DNA of 64,000 bases from assembly GCF_021531435.1 (NCBI RefSeq), contig NZ_JAFBIS010000001.1:124001-188000 (forward strand), in the 5' to 3' direction. Source of the DNA: Oscillibacter valericigenes. GTDB lineage: Bacteria; Bacillota; Clostridia; Oscillospirales; Oscillospiraceae. This document shows, one piece after another, positions 26,105 to 34,261 of the stretch; position 1 is the first letter of the stretch; every line of letters begins with the position of its first letter. The translations under genes were made by a program, and so were the position numbers. The notes below the pieces were generated by a model, which had not been told where the DNA came from, did no database searches, and saw only the letters and a list, made by a program, of their open reading frames with translations.

Positions 26105-26152
26105 AGGTCGATATCTGACTTAAAGTATAGCATGGTTTTTTGATAATGTAAA
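26105..26152 (-). promoter_or_regulatory. Promoter of the ABC ATPase gene with downstream AGGTCG half-site
   Basis: On the minus strand TTTACA (26152-26147), a 17-base spacer and TATACT (26129-26124) are followed by ATATCGACCT (26114-26105), a half-conserved version of the AGGTCGACCT palindrome in the lipoprotein promoter. A second variant, AGGACGACCT, is at 26210-26219. Confidence 0.55.
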
Positions 26153-26237
26153 TCGCAAATGGCAAAATAATTGTGAGAGTTGCACACAAAATTTTTGAAA
26201 ACGGCGGAAAGGACGACCTATTTTTCACAAGAAAACG

Positions 26238-26272
26238 AAAAGAGGGGACTGCCGGCCGGCAGTCCCCTCTTT
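26238..26272 (-). terminator. Terminator after the BMP lipoprotein gene
   Basis: AAAGAGGGGACTGCCGG pairs with its complement with essentially no loop, and the minus strand continues TCTTTTCGTTTTC. It partly insulates the lipoprotein gene from the ATPase-permease operon, suggesting higher expression of the binding protein. Confidence 0.75.
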
Positions 26273-26284
26273 GGAACTGAGAGA

Positions 26285-27538
26285 TCAGTTGTTGTTCAGC
26301 TCGGTGATGCCGTCGATCCGCAGAGCGAAGTAAGGAGCGGAACGCAGGACGGACTCCTGGAAGGCGCCGTCAACGATGGCCTCGCCGGTGTCGTTGACCC
26401 AGTCGCCGTCGGTATCCAGACCGAAGGCGGTGGTGACGGTCTCGCCGCCGACAGTGAAGGTAGAGGTATCAAAGACCTTCAGGCTGCCGTCCTTGATGCC
26501 GGCCCAAGCGGCGTCAACGGCTTCCTGGGTGCCCTCGGCGCAGCTCTCGCCCAGAGCGGAGATCATAACGGCACCGTCAGCAGCGCCGCAGGCAAAGTCG
26601 GTGGGGACTTCCTCGCCGGCCAGGAATTTCTCCAGCATGTGCTGATACAGCACGGCCCAGTTGTTCTGAGCGGAGGTCAGGGCGGCGGTGGGAGCGACAG
26701 ACAGCATGTCGATGTTGTAGCCGACGGAGTAGACTTCCTTGCCGGAGTCCTTCACAGCCTGGACAGCGGAGGGAGCGCCGGTGGAGTCGGCGTGCTGGCC
26801 GATGATGACGCAGCCGCGGCTCATCAGAGCATTGGCGACCTCGCCCTCAGCCACGGGATCATACCAGGAGTTGGTGTACTGCACGTCCATGTGGGCCTCG
26901 GGGACGATGGACTGGATGCCCAGCAGGAAAGCGGTGTAGCCGCAGACCACCTCGGCGTAGGGGAAGGCGCCGACATAGCCGATGTAGGGATCGGAGACCT
27001 TACCGGCGTCCATCAGCTCCTTGAGCTTCATGCCGGCGACGACGCCGGAGACGTAACGGGACTCATAAGTATAGGGGAACATGTTCTTGAAGTTGGCCAG
27101 GCCGGAATTGGCGGCGGTATCGCCGGTGCAGGCCACGAAAACGACATCCTCATACTCGCTGGCGGCTTCCTGCATGTACAGCTGGTGGCCGTAGGAATCG
27201 GAGAAGATGATGCCGCAGCCCTGCTCCGCCAGGTCGACGGCGGTATCATAGCAGGTCTCGTCCTCGGGAATGTTGTACTTCATGATGATCTGGGAATCAG
27301 AGATGCCCAGAGCCGCGCAGGCGTTCTTCACGCCCTCGATGTGGGCGGCGTCGTAACCGGAGTTCTCGTCGTGGACGCAGATCAGGCCGACCTTCACTTC
27401 GGCGGCGGGATCAGCAGCGGGCTCTTCGGTCTTGGCGGGTTCCTCGGTCTTGGCAGGCTCCTCAGTCTTCTTGCCGCCGCAGGCAGCCAGACTCAGGACC
27501 ATGACCAGAGCGAGAAGCATTGCAAGGAACTTCTTCAT
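26285..27538 (-). CDS. BMP-family substrate-binding lipoprotein
   Basis: A 417-residue exported lipoprotein with signal peptide MKKFLAMLLALVMVLSLAAC and lipobox LAAC (Cys 20), then a Thr/Glu/Pro-Ala linker with three TEEPAK repeats. The mature part is a Med/BMP (PnrA-like) type-1 periplasmic-binding fold: VKVGLICVHDENSGYDAAHI, GCGIIFSDSYGHQLYMQEAA, YVSGVVAGMKLKEL and VIIGQHADSTGAPSAVQAV. Relatives bind purine nucleosides. Next to ygeW/ygeY/arcC it plausibly supplies purines or their derivatives. Its promoter at 27600-27628 carries an internal palindrome. Confidence 0.92.
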   Translation of the reverse strand: MKKFLAMLLALVMVLSLAACGGKKTEEPAKTEEPAKTEEPAADPAAEVKVGLICVHDENSGYDAAHIEGVKNACAALGISDSQIIMKYNIPEDETCYDTAVDLAEQGCGIIFSDSYGHQLYMQEAASEYEDVVFVACTGDTAANSGLANFKNMFPYTYESRYVSGVVAGMKLKELMDAGKVSDPYIGYVGAFPYAEVVCGYTAFLLGIQSIVPEAHMDVQYTNSWYDPVAEGEVANALMSRGCVIIGQHADSTGAPSAVQAVKDSGKEVYSVGYNIDMLSVAPTAALTSAQNNWAVLYQHMLEKFLAGEEVPTDFACGAADGAVMISALGESCAEGTQEAVDAAWAGIKDGSLKVFDTSTFTVGGETVTTAFGLDTDGDWVNDTGEAIVDGAFQESVLRSAPYFALRIDGITELNNN

Positions 27539-27599
27539 GCTAATAATCCTCCTTCAAAAATGATAGGGATCCGGGTCAGAAATGACCTCTCTTACTGAC

Positions 27600-27628
27600 A
27601 TCATACAAGGTCGACCTAAAAAATTCAA
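27600..27628 (-). promoter_or_regulatory. Lipoprotein promoter with AGGTCGACCT operator in the spacer
   Basis: On the minus strand TTGAAT (27628-27623), a 17-base spacer and TATGAT (27605-27600) form the promoter. The perfect palindrome AGGTCGACCT at 27608-27617 lies inside the spacer, the classic position for a repressor operator. Confidence 0.65.
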
Positions 27629-27722
27629 CTGGATTTTTACAATTTTGTGAAAAATCAAGCCGGAAATTTACTGTAAACAAGATTCGCTTTTATCCATTCA
27701 GACAAATGTGTGGAAAAATTTA

Positions 27723-27753
27723 CAAAAAAGGAGAGCGGATTGATCCGCTCTCC
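27723..27753 (-). terminator. Terminator after arcC
   Basis: GGAGAGCGGAT and ATCCGCTCTCC form a perfect stem around two bases, with TTTTTT following on the minus strand. Confidence 0.8.
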
Positions 27754-27766
27754 AGGTAATTTGACA

Positions 27767-27776
27767 GGTCGACCTT
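27767..27776. promoter_or_regulatory. Second perfect AGGTCGACCT palindrome
   Basis: An identical 10-bp palindrome lies nine bases beyond the arcC stop and 150 bases upstream of the lipoprotein promoter copy. It may support looping or be an upstream operator copy. Confidence 0.4.
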
Positions 27777-27784
27777 TTGAAATT

Positions 27785-28720
27785 TTACATGGAGATGGAG
27801 GTGCCGGTCTCTCCGGCGATGCCGGCCTTGGCTTTCTCCAGCAGGGTGATGAGGGCGGTGCGGCCGGGCTTGCTCTCCGCGAACCTGACGGCGGCCTGGA
27901 CCTTGGGCAGCATGGAGCCGGGGGCGAACTGGCCCTCCGCGGCATACTGCTTGGCCTCCGCGGGCGTCAGATGGTCCAGCCATTTCTGGTCGGGCTTGCC
28001 GTAGTTGACGGCGACCTTTTCCACGGCGGTGAGGATGATGAGCGCGTCGGCGTCCAACTCCTCAGCCAGCAGCTCGGAGGCAAAGTCCTTGTCGATGACG
28101 GCGCCGGCGCCCTTGAGGTGGTTGCCCTCGGTGGGGTAGACGGGAATGCCGCCGCCGCCGCAGGCGACGACCACCTGTCCGGCGTCCATCAGCGCCCGGA
28201 CCGTCTCGATCTCCACGATGGCCTTGGGCAGGGGAGAGGCCACGCAGCGGCGCCAGCCCCGGCCCGCGTCCTCCATGACGGCGTTGCCGCGGCGGCGCAT
28301 CTCCTCCGCCTCGGCCTCGGTCATAAAGGTGCCGATGGGCTTGGTGGGATTCTGGAAGGCGGGGTCGTCGGGGTCTACCTCCACCTGGGTCAGGATGGTG
28401 GCCACGGGCTTGTGCATCCCCCGGTTCAGCAGCTCCTCCCGGAGGGAGTTCTGCAGGTCATAGCCGATATAGCCCTGGCTCATGGCGGTGCAGACCGACA
28501 TGGGAGCCATGGGATGGGTGGGGTCCTCACGGGACAGGGTGGTCATGGCGATGTTGATCATGCCCACCTGGGGGCCGTTGCCGTGGGCCACCACCACCTG
28601 GTGGCCCTCTTCAATCAGGTCCACGATGGCCTTCGCCGTGTGCTTCACGGCGATCATCTGCTCCGGCAGGTTCTTGCCCAGAGCGTTGCCGCCCAGGGCG
28701 ATGACGATACGTTTACCCAT
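27785..28720 (-). CDS. arcC: Carbamate kinase
   Basis: A 311-residue amino-acid-kinase-family enzyme that makes ATP from carbamoyl phosphate and ADP, releasing ammonia and CO2. The N-terminus GKRIVIALGGNALGKNLPEQ is the substrate loop, VVVAHGNGPQVGMINIAM is the second signature, and VVACGGGGIPV and DKDFASELLAEELDADALII complete the fold. It follows ygeW on the same strand, so it would harvest carbamoyl phosphate produced by that enzyme acting in the catabolic direction, giving substrate-level ATP. Confidence 0.95.
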   Translation of the reverse strand: MGKRIVIALGGNALGKNLPEQMIAVKHTAKAIVDLIEEGHQVVVAHGNGPQVGMINIAMTTLSREDPTHPMAPMSVCTAMSQGYIGYDLQNSLREELLNRGMHKPVATILTQVEVDPDDPAFQNPTKPIGTFMTEAEAEEMRRRGNAVMEDAGRGWRRCVASPLPKAIVEIETVRALMDAGQVVVACGGGGIPVYPTEGNHLKGAGAVIDKDFASELLAEELDADALIILTAVEKVAVNYGKPDQKWLDHLTPAEAKQYAAEGQFAPGSMLPKVQAAVRFAESKPGRTALITLLEKAKAGIAGETGTSISM

Positions 28721-28770
28721 GATAAAAATACCTCAATAATAATTTGAAGTTAAAATCAGGAGCTTCAATT

Positions 28771-29049
28771 ATTTTCGGCAGGACAGAAGGTGAATTGCCG
28801 CAAAGCGGCAAGAGAAGCCGCCCTGGGGCGTGCGCCTGCCGAAAATACATTGACTCAGCCGCCGTTACCCGCAAGGGGCACGCGATATCCGTAAGGCGCT
28901 GAAGCGCCAACGGCTATCCAGGGGCGGCGTTCACCAGTGACCGATGTCACTGATGGGGGGGATCTACTGCGCAGCCGTTAGCAGCTTTGCTGCTTTACGG
29001 ATGCGGCGTCCCCCTTGCGGGGAAAGGGGGGACAAAGTCCCCCTCTTTA
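28771..29049 (-). repeat. Composite multi-hairpin element in the ygeW-arcC gap
   Basis: The 330-base gap (28721-29050) holds no gene. Modules from left to right are: TTTTCGGCAGG pairing with CCTGCCGAAAA (28771-28848, with nested AATTGCCGC/GCGGCAA); TTGACTCAGCCGCCG (28849-28863); a hairpin-rich insert; GGCGGCGTTCACCAGTG with CACTGATGGGGGG; and GGGGACAAAGTCCCC with CTCTTTAAT at the right end. The module order and several sequences match the element at 30277-30433. Confidence 0.65.
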
Positions 29050-29050
29050 A

Positions 29051-30241
29051 TCAAAAGATCTTCCGCTTTCCGCCCTGGTCCAGAGCCATCAGCGCGGCCA
29101 CGGGGTCCTTCACCTTGCTCATCATGATCATAGCGGCGATGATGTAGGGCTTGTAGCTGGCCTCCTTGTACAGGGGCACCAGGTAGCGGTCGAACACGGA
29201 GTTGTCGACCTCGCCCTCGGGACAGCTCAGGCCGGAGATGTCGGCGGGCAGGCAGTGCAGGTACAGGGCCTTGCCGTTCTTGGTCTTGGCCATCATCTCC
29301 TCGGAGCAGGTCCAGTCCTTGTGCTGGGCGTTCTGGGCCAGCAGCTGCTTCTCCAGCGCGTCGATGCCGGCCTGGTCACCGGCCTGGTACAGCTTGGTGC
29401 GCTGCTCCATGGCGGCAAAGGGAGCCCAGCTCTTGGGATACACGATGTCGGCGTCCTGGAAAGCCTCCTCCATGGTGGCGACCTTCTTGTAGGAGCCGCC
29501 GGTAGCGGCAGCGTTCTTCTTGGCGATCTCCTCCACCTCGGGCATCACGTCATAGCCCTCGGGATGGGCCAGGACCACGTCCATGCCGAAGCGGGTCATC
29601 AGGCCGATGACGCCCTGGGGCACAGACAGGGGCTTGCCGTAGGAGGGAGAATAAGCCCAGGTCATGGCGATCTTCTTGCCCTTCAGGTTCTCCACGCCGC
29701 CGAACTCATGGATGATGTGCAGCATGTCGGCCATGCACTGGGTGGGGTGGTCCACATCGCACTGCAGGTTCACCAGAGTGGGCTGCTGCTCCAGGATGCC
29801 GTCCCGGTAGCCTTCCTTCACGGCGTCCATGAAAGTCTTCTGATACTTGTGGCCCTCGCCGATGAACATGTCGTCCCGGATGCCGATGACGTCGGCCATG
29901 AAGGACACCATGTTGGCGGTCTCGCGGACGGTCTCGCCGTGGGCAATCTGGGACTTCTTCTCGTCCAGGTCCTGGACGGTCAGGCCCAGCAGGTTGCAGG
30001 CGGAGGCGAAGGAGAAGCGGGTGCGGGTGGAGTTGTCGCGGAAGATGGAGATGCCCAGGCCGGAGTCGAAGATCCGGGTGGACTTGTTGCGCTCGCGCAG
30101 GTCACGCAGGGCGTCGGCCACGGTGAAGATGGCGTCCAGCTCCTCGTCGGTCTTGTCCCAGGTCCAATAGAAATCGGACTTGTACATATTATTGATGTGC
30201 AGCTTTTCAAGATGCTTGGCAAGCTCGATGGTCTTAGACAT
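29051..30241 (-). CDS. ygeW: Knotted carbamoyltransferase YgeW
   Basis: A 396-residue aspartate/ornithine-carbamoyltransferase superfamily member. The carbamoyl-phosphate loop STRTR is at about residues 71-75 (FRDNSTRTRFSF). The second signature is HPTQCMADMLHIIHEFGG, and the late LYLHCLPADISGLSCPEGEV matches the HCLP motif with the extra residues of knotted enzymes. In E. coli YgeW sits with YgeX, YgeY and a carbamate kinase in the anaerobic purine catabolic region; related clusters in gut bacteria degrade urate. The true substrate here is inferred. ATG 30241 has AAGGAG upstream. Confidence 0.93.
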   Translation of the reverse strand: MSKTIELAKHLEKLHINNMYKSDFYWTWDKTDEELDAIFTVADALRDLRERNKSTRIFDSGLGISIFRDNSTRTRFSFASACNLLGLTVQDLDEKKSQIAHGETVRETANMVSFMADVIGIRDDMFIGEGHKYQKTFMDAVKEGYRDGILEQQPTLVNLQCDVDHPTQCMADMLHIIHEFGGVENLKGKKIAMTWAYSPSYGKPLSVPQGVIGLMTRFGMDVVLAHPEGYDVMPEVEEIAKKNAAATGGSYKKVATMEEAFQDADIVYPKSWAPFAAMEQRTKLYQAGDQAGIDALEKQLLAQNAQHKDWTCSEEMMAKTKNGKALYLHCLPADISGLSCPEGEVDNSVFDRYLVPLYKEASYKPYIIAAMIMMSKVKDPVAALMALDQGGKRKIF

Positions 30242-30276
30242 AATCTTTTTCTCCTTATATGTATTTCTGAATAGAG

Positions 30277-30433
30277 CGGAGTTTGCGGCGTGTGCGCCGC
30301 AAAGAATTTTAATCATTTTTCCGAGGACATGCGCCTCGGAAAAATACCTTGACTCAGCCGCCGTGGGCGGCGTTCACCAGTGCGCACACTGGTGGGGGGA
30401 ATCTCAAGGGGGGACGAAGTCCCCTCTTGATTT
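30277..30433 (-). repeat. Composite multi-hairpin element in the ygeY-ygeW gap
   Basis: The 191-base gap contains: TTGCGGCG/CGCCGCAA (about 30283-30302); TTTTTCCGAGGACATGCGCC closing back to CCTCGGAAAAAT (30316-30345); TTGACTCAGCCGCCG then GGGCGGCGTTCACCAGTG with CACTGGTGGGGGGA (30349-30401); and TCAAGGGGGGAC paired with GTCCCCTCTTGA (30403-30430). The same module set occurs at 28771-29049, and the second module at 5539-5569. Confidence 0.7.
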
Positions 30434-31845
30434 TATTTAATGTCGTTGTTGGTCAGGCTCTGACGGAACTCGGTGACGTCGGCGGTCTTGTTTTCGGGCT
30501 TGTACAGACCGGGCACGGCGGCGTACAGGGCGGCGCAGGTGACCAGGTCCTGCTTCCAGGTGATCTCGTTGGGGGCGTGAGCCTGGGACTCGGCGCCGGG
30601 GCCGAAGCCCACGCAGGGGATGCCGTAACGACCCTGGATGGACACGCAGTTGGTGGAGAAGGTCCACTTGTCGGTCAGGGGACGGCCGTCGCGCAGGTGC
30701 ATGGCGTCCTTTTTGGGATCGGCATCGGCGTGGCCGATGCGCTTGTCGCCCCACAGGGCGTGGTGGGCGTCGATGAGAGCCTGGACGTGAGCGGCGCTCT
30801 CCTTGTTGATCCAGGTGGGGAAGAAGCACTCGGTCTCATAGACGGTGCCGGTCCAGGCGGGACGGTCGTACATGTACATGCTGACCTTCACATCGTCCTT
30901 GTACTTCTGGACGGAGGGCAGGTCCTCGATCTCCTTCAGGCAGGAATCCCAGGTCTCGCCGGCGGTCATGCGGCGGTCGATGGAGATGGCGCAGCTGTCC
31001 GCCACGGCGCAGCGGGAAGGAGAGGTGTAGAAGATCTGGGAGGTGGTGCAGGTGCCCCGGCCCAGGAACTGGGCGTCTTCGTAATGCTCGGGGTTGAATT
31101 CGGGGTTCAGCATCTTCACCAGGCCCTTGACCTTGTTGGAGGGGCCGTCGCCGTTCTCGTTCAGGGCGCGGACGTCCTGGAGAATGTCGGCCATCTTGTA
31201 AATGGCGTTGTCGCCGCGCTCGGGAGCGGAGCCGTGGCAGGAGATGCCCTTCACGTCCACGCGGATCTCCATGCGGCCGCGGTGACCGCGGTAGATGCCG
31301 CCGTCGGTGGGCTCGGTGGAGATGACGAACTCGATCTTGCTGCGGGCGTCCTCGGGACCGTTGAAGTACTTGTTGACGATGTACTGCCAGCACATGCCGT
31401 CGCAGTCCTCTTCCTGGACGGAGCCGACGACCATGATCTTATAGCCCTCGGGGATGAGGCCCATGTCCTTCATGATCTTGGCGCCGTACACGGCGGAAGC
31501 CATGCCGCCCTCCTGGTCGGAGCCGCCGCGGCCGAAGATGATGTCCTCGGTCTCGTAGCCCTGGTAGGGGTCGGCTTCCCAGTTGTTGATGTTGCCGATG
31601 CCGACGGTGTCGATGTGGGAGTCGATGGCGATGATCTTGTCGCCCTCGCCCATCCAGCCGATGACGTTGCCCAGGCCGTCGATCTCGACCTTGTCGAAGC
31701 CCAGCTTCTCCATCTCGGCCTTGATGCACATGACGACTTCCTTCTCCTCACAGCTCTCGCTGGGGTGGGAGATCATGTCCCGCAGGAAACGGGACATATC
31801 GGCCTTGTAGCCCTCTGCTGCTTTCTTGATCGCTTCAAAATCCAT
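30433..31845 (-). CDS. ygeY: YgeY-type M20 metallohydrolase (selenium-metabolism/purine-cluster hydrolase)
   Basis: A 470-residue M20-fold zinc hydrolase (deacetylase/peptidase superfamily). Metal-site motifs are [14 protein letters not shown] (His-x-Asp, about residue 78), the bridging Asp in [19 protein letters not shown] (about 107), [16 protein letters not shown] (catalytic Glu pair, about 140), and the late [15 protein letters not shown] with the C-terminal His. The lid domain begins near [15 protein letters not shown]. In known clusters YgeY acts with YgeW and a diaminopropionate ammonia-lyase in ring-opened purine breakdown. ATG 31845 is chosen because GGAGGG precedes it. Confidence 0.92.
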   Translation of the reverse strand: MDFEAIKKAAEGYKADMSRFLRDMISHPSESCEEKEVVMCIKAEMEKLGFDKVEIDGLGNVIGWMGEGDKIIAIDSHIDTVGIGNINNWEADPYQGYETEDIIFGRGGSDQEGGMASAVYGAKIMKDMGLIPEGYKIMVVGSVQEEDCDGMCWQYIVNKYFNGPEDARSKIEFVISTEPTDGGIYRGHRGRMEIRVDVKGISCHGSAPERGDNAIYKMADILQDVRALNENGDGPSNKVKGLVKMLNPEFNPEHYEDAQFLGRGTCTTSQIFYTSPSRCAVADSCAISIDRRMTAGETWDSCLKEIEDLPSVQKYKDDVKVSMYMYDRPAWTGTVYETECFFPTWINKESAAHVQALIDAHHALWGDKRIGHADADPKKDAMHLRDGRPLTDKWTFSTNCVSIQGRYGIPCVGFGPGAESQAHAPNEITWKQDLVTCAALYAAVPGLYKPENKTADVTEFRQSLTNNDIK

Positions 31846-31916
31846 AACGTTGCCCTCCATCATAATTATGTGATTCGGATACGCGTTTTCGTGTTGTGGG
31901 GTCCTTATCTATCCCT

Positions 31917-31944
31917 ATCATAGCATAAGAAATCCACTTGTCAA
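31917..31944 (-). promoter_or_regulatory. Promoter of ygeY-ygeW-arcC
   Basis: On the minus strand TTGACA (31944-31939), a 16-base spacer and TATGAT (31922-31917) lie 72 bases upstream of the ygeY ATG. It is divergent from the regulator promoter 40 bases away. Confidence 0.7.
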
Positions 31945-31984
31945 ACAAAAAATTAGAAAACCAAAAAAATTTTTTGAAAAACGG

Positions 31985-32012
31985 TTGATTTCTATGAAAA
32001 ATATGATATGAT
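31985..32012 (+). promoter_or_regulatory. Promoter of the YheO-type regulator operon
   Basis: TTGATT (31985-31990), a 16-base spacer and TATGAT (32007-32012) read rightward. The shared 218-base intergenic region would let one regulator control both catabolic operons. Confidence 0.6.
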
Positions 32013-32063
32013 AAGGACGATGGATTGGAATGTTTCCATAAGAAAATGCCAAAAAAGGAGGGA

Positions 32064-32717
32064 ATGCCCACGGAAAGCGGAAAATTAGAGATGCTGCGGC
32101 AGGTGGCTGTCGGCATTGCGACCCAGTTCGGGAGCGGCTGTGAGGTGGTCATACACGATTTAAGTAAGCACCCCGACCACTCCATCGTGGCCATCGTCAA
32201 TGGCCATGTGTCCGGGCGGAAGGTAGGAGATGGTGCGTCCAACGTGGTCATGGAGCAGCTGGAGACCAATGACCAGTCGCCCAAGGATCATCTTTGCTAC
32301 CTGATGAAGACCCCGGACGGGAAGATTTTGAAATCCTCCACGGTATATATCCGCAACAGCAAGGGAAAGGTCTCTGCCATCCTGGCCATCAACTATGATA
32401 TCTCCAAGCTGATGATCGTGGAGGATGCCGTCCGTGAGCTGATCTCCACACCGGAGCCCCAACAGGCGGAACCGGAAAAGATCGTCAACATCAATGACCT
32501 GCTGGACGACCTGATCCAGCAGTCGGTGGCGCTGGTGGGCAAGCCGGTGGCGCTGATGAACAAGGACGACAAAGTAAAAGCCATCCAGTTCCTCAACCAG
32601 AACGGCGCGTTCCTGGTGACAAAGTCCGGCGATAAGATCGCCAAATATTTCGGGATCTCCAAGTATACCTTATATTCTTATATCGATACAAAACAACAGG
32701 AGGGTAAAACGACATGA
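32064..32717 (+). CDS. YheO-type PAS/helix-turn-helix transcriptional regulator
   Basis: A 217-residue regulator of the YheO/DauR type. The N-terminal PAS-like domain begins VAVGIATQFGSGCEVVIHDL and contains NSKGKVSAILAINYDISKLM (about residues 100-120). The C-terminal DNA-binding domain ends NGAFLVTKSGDKIAKYFGIS and KYTLYSYID. Family members regulate amino-acid or purine-derivative catabolism by sensing a ligand in the PAS domain. The ATG at 32064 gives the usual N-terminus although AGGAGG is only two to three bases away; ATG 32046 and TTG 32025 are alternatives. It overlaps the next gene by four bases and is divergent from ygeY. Confidence 0.85.
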   Translation: MPTESGKLEMLRQVAVGIATQFGSGCEVVIHDLSKHPDHSIVAIVNGHVSGRKVGDGASNVVMEQLETNDQSPKDHLCYLMKTPDGKILKSSTVYIRNSKGKVSAILAINYDISKLMIVEDAVRELISTPEPQQAEPEKIVNINDLLDDLIQQSVALVGKPVALMNKDDKVKAIQFLNQNGAFLVTKSGDKIAKYFGISKYTLYSYIDTKQQEGKTT

Positions 32718-34189
32718 TTGATCTGTCCATCAACAAGCAGGGCCTGGAACACAACATTAAAAAGGCCAAGGAAAACGGGATCATCATCCCCACCATCGCG
32801 CAGATGCAGCACCCGGAGACCATCCCCGGCAAGATCCAGGATCAGCTGAAGAACGTGGGCCTGTGGGACGTGAATCCCCTGAACCTGTTCCGCATCACCT
32901 GGAAGAACGAGCCCAAGGAGTCCGGCGGACTGTTCCAGGCGGTGCCCAACTACATCGAGCTGCCTCCCGAACTCACCGGCGTGCCCTGCCGCATCGTCGC
33001 CATGGTGGGCAAGTGGTTCCCCACCGGCTGCCACAAGGTGGGCGCCTCCTTTGGCTGCCTGGCTCCCCGGCTGGTGACCGGCCAGTTCGACGTCGACAAG
33101 CACAAGGCCGTCTGGCCCTCCACCGGCAACTACTGCCGCGGCGGCGCCTTCAACTCCCGGCTGCTGGGCGCCCAGGGCGTGGCCATTCTGCCCGCCGAGA
33201 TGAGCCAGGAGCGGTTTGACTGGCTCCATGAGATCGGTGCGGAGGTCATCGCTACCCCCGGCTGCGAGTCCAACGTCAAGGAGATCTTCGACAAGACCAA
33301 CGAGCTCAAGCAGGACCCCCAGTACATGATCTTCAACCAGTTCGAGGAGATGGGCAACCCCCTGTGGCACTATAACGTCACCGGTAACGCCCTGGCGGAC
33401 GTGTTCGAGGCCATCAAGCGGCCCGGCGACAAGTTCGCGGGTGCCTGCTTCACCTCCGGCTCCGCCGGCACCATGTCCACCGGCGACCGCCTGAAGGAGC
33501 TGTATCCCCACCTGAAGCTGGGCGTGGGCGAGGCCCTGCAGTGCCCCACCATCCTGAATAACGGCTTCGGCGGCCACCGCATCGAGGGCATCGGCGACAA
33601 GCACATCCCCTGGATCCACAATGTGAAGAACACCGACATGGCCATCGCCATCGACGATGAGGACTCCCAGCGGCTGCTGCGGCTGTTCAACACCCCCGAG
33701 GGTCAGGATTACCTGCTGAACACCCTGAAGCTGGACCCCGTCCTGGTGGAGAAGCTGACCTGGCTGGGCATCTCCGGTATCGCCAACGTGCTGTGCTGCA
33801 TCAAGATGGCCAAGTACTACGAGTTCACCGAGCATGACGTCATCGGCACCGTCCTGACCGACTCCGCCGTCATGTACGGCAGCCGCATCGCCGAGCTGAA
33901 CGAGATGCACGGCGCTTACAGCGTGAAGGATGCTGAGCTGGACCACAACCTGCACATGCTGGGCCTCAAGACCGACAACCTGATGGAGCTGACCTACGCC
34001 GACCGCAAGCGGGTCCACAACCTGAAGTATTACACCTGGGTGGAGCAGCAGGGCAAGGATATGCACGACCTGAACGCCCTGTGGTACGACACCGAGGGCA
34101 CCTGGGACGCCGTCCACGCACAGGCTAAGGACCTGGATGAGCTCATCAATGCCTTCAACGAGGAGACCGGCCTGCTGAAGAACCTGTAA
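32714..34189 (+). CDS. PLP-dependent fold-type-II enzyme (cysteine-synthase/ammonia-lyase-like)
   Basis: A 491-residue tryptophan-synthase-beta-superfamily protein. The PLP-binding Lys is likely in PTGCHKVGASFGCLAP (about residue 107). The substrate loop STGNYCRGGAFNSRLLGAQG corresponds to the SxGNHxxG loop, and the phosphate cup is TSGSAGTMSTGD. It is about 90 residues longer than E. coli YgeX and only distantly similar, but it occupies the place where a diaminopropionate ammonia-lyase is expected. That role is inference; a cysteine- or serine-type lyase is possible. It is translationally coupled to the regulator before it. Confidence 0.75.
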   Translation: MIDLSINKQGLEHNIKKAKENGIIIPTIAQMQHPETIPGKIQDQLKNVGLWDVNPLNLFRITWKNEPKESGGLFQAVPNYIELPPELTGVPCRIVAMVGKWFPTGCHKVGASFGCLAPRLVTGQFDVDKHKAVWPSTGNYCRGGAFNSRLLGAQGVAILPAEMSQERFDWLHEIGAEVIATPGCESNVKEIFDKTNELKQDPQYMIFNQFEEMGNPLWHYNVTGNALADVFEAIKRPGDKFAGACFTSGSAGTMSTGDRLKELYPHLKLGVGEALQCPTILNNGFGGHRIEGIGDKHIPWIHNVKNTDMAIAIDDEDSQRLLRLFNTPEGQDYLLNTLKLDPVLVEKLTWLGISGIANVLCCIKMAKYYEFTEHDVIGTVLTDSAVMYGSRIAELNEMHGAYSVKDAELDHNLHMLGLKTDNLMELTYADRKRVHNLKYYTWVEQQGKDMHDLNALWYDTEGTWDAVHAQAKDLDELINAFNEETGLLKNL

Positions 34190-34211
34190 GGGGAAACTAC
34201 ATTACATAGAC

Positions 34212-34248
34212 CAAGGGGCGGGCGGCTCGCCCGCCCCTTGCTTCTTTT
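34212..34248 (+). terminator. Intra-operon terminator between the two PLP enzymes
   Basis: CAAGGGGCGGGCG pairs with CGCCCGCCCCTTG around GCT and is followed by CTTCTTTT. It may reduce expression of the downstream threonine-synthase-like gene. Confidence 0.6.
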
Positions 34249-34261
34249 GGGAGGAGACAGC

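Noticed and set aside
24404-26143. Large plus-strand frame opposite the ABC ATPase
   Set aside because: It mirrors the ATPase coding frame, is rich in His/Gln/Asp/Val shadow residues and has no start signal.
27539-27784. Purine riboswitch upstream of the BMP lipoprotein gene
   Set aside because: No purine aptamer core or conserved loop sequences could be found by eye; the palindromic operator explains regulation better.
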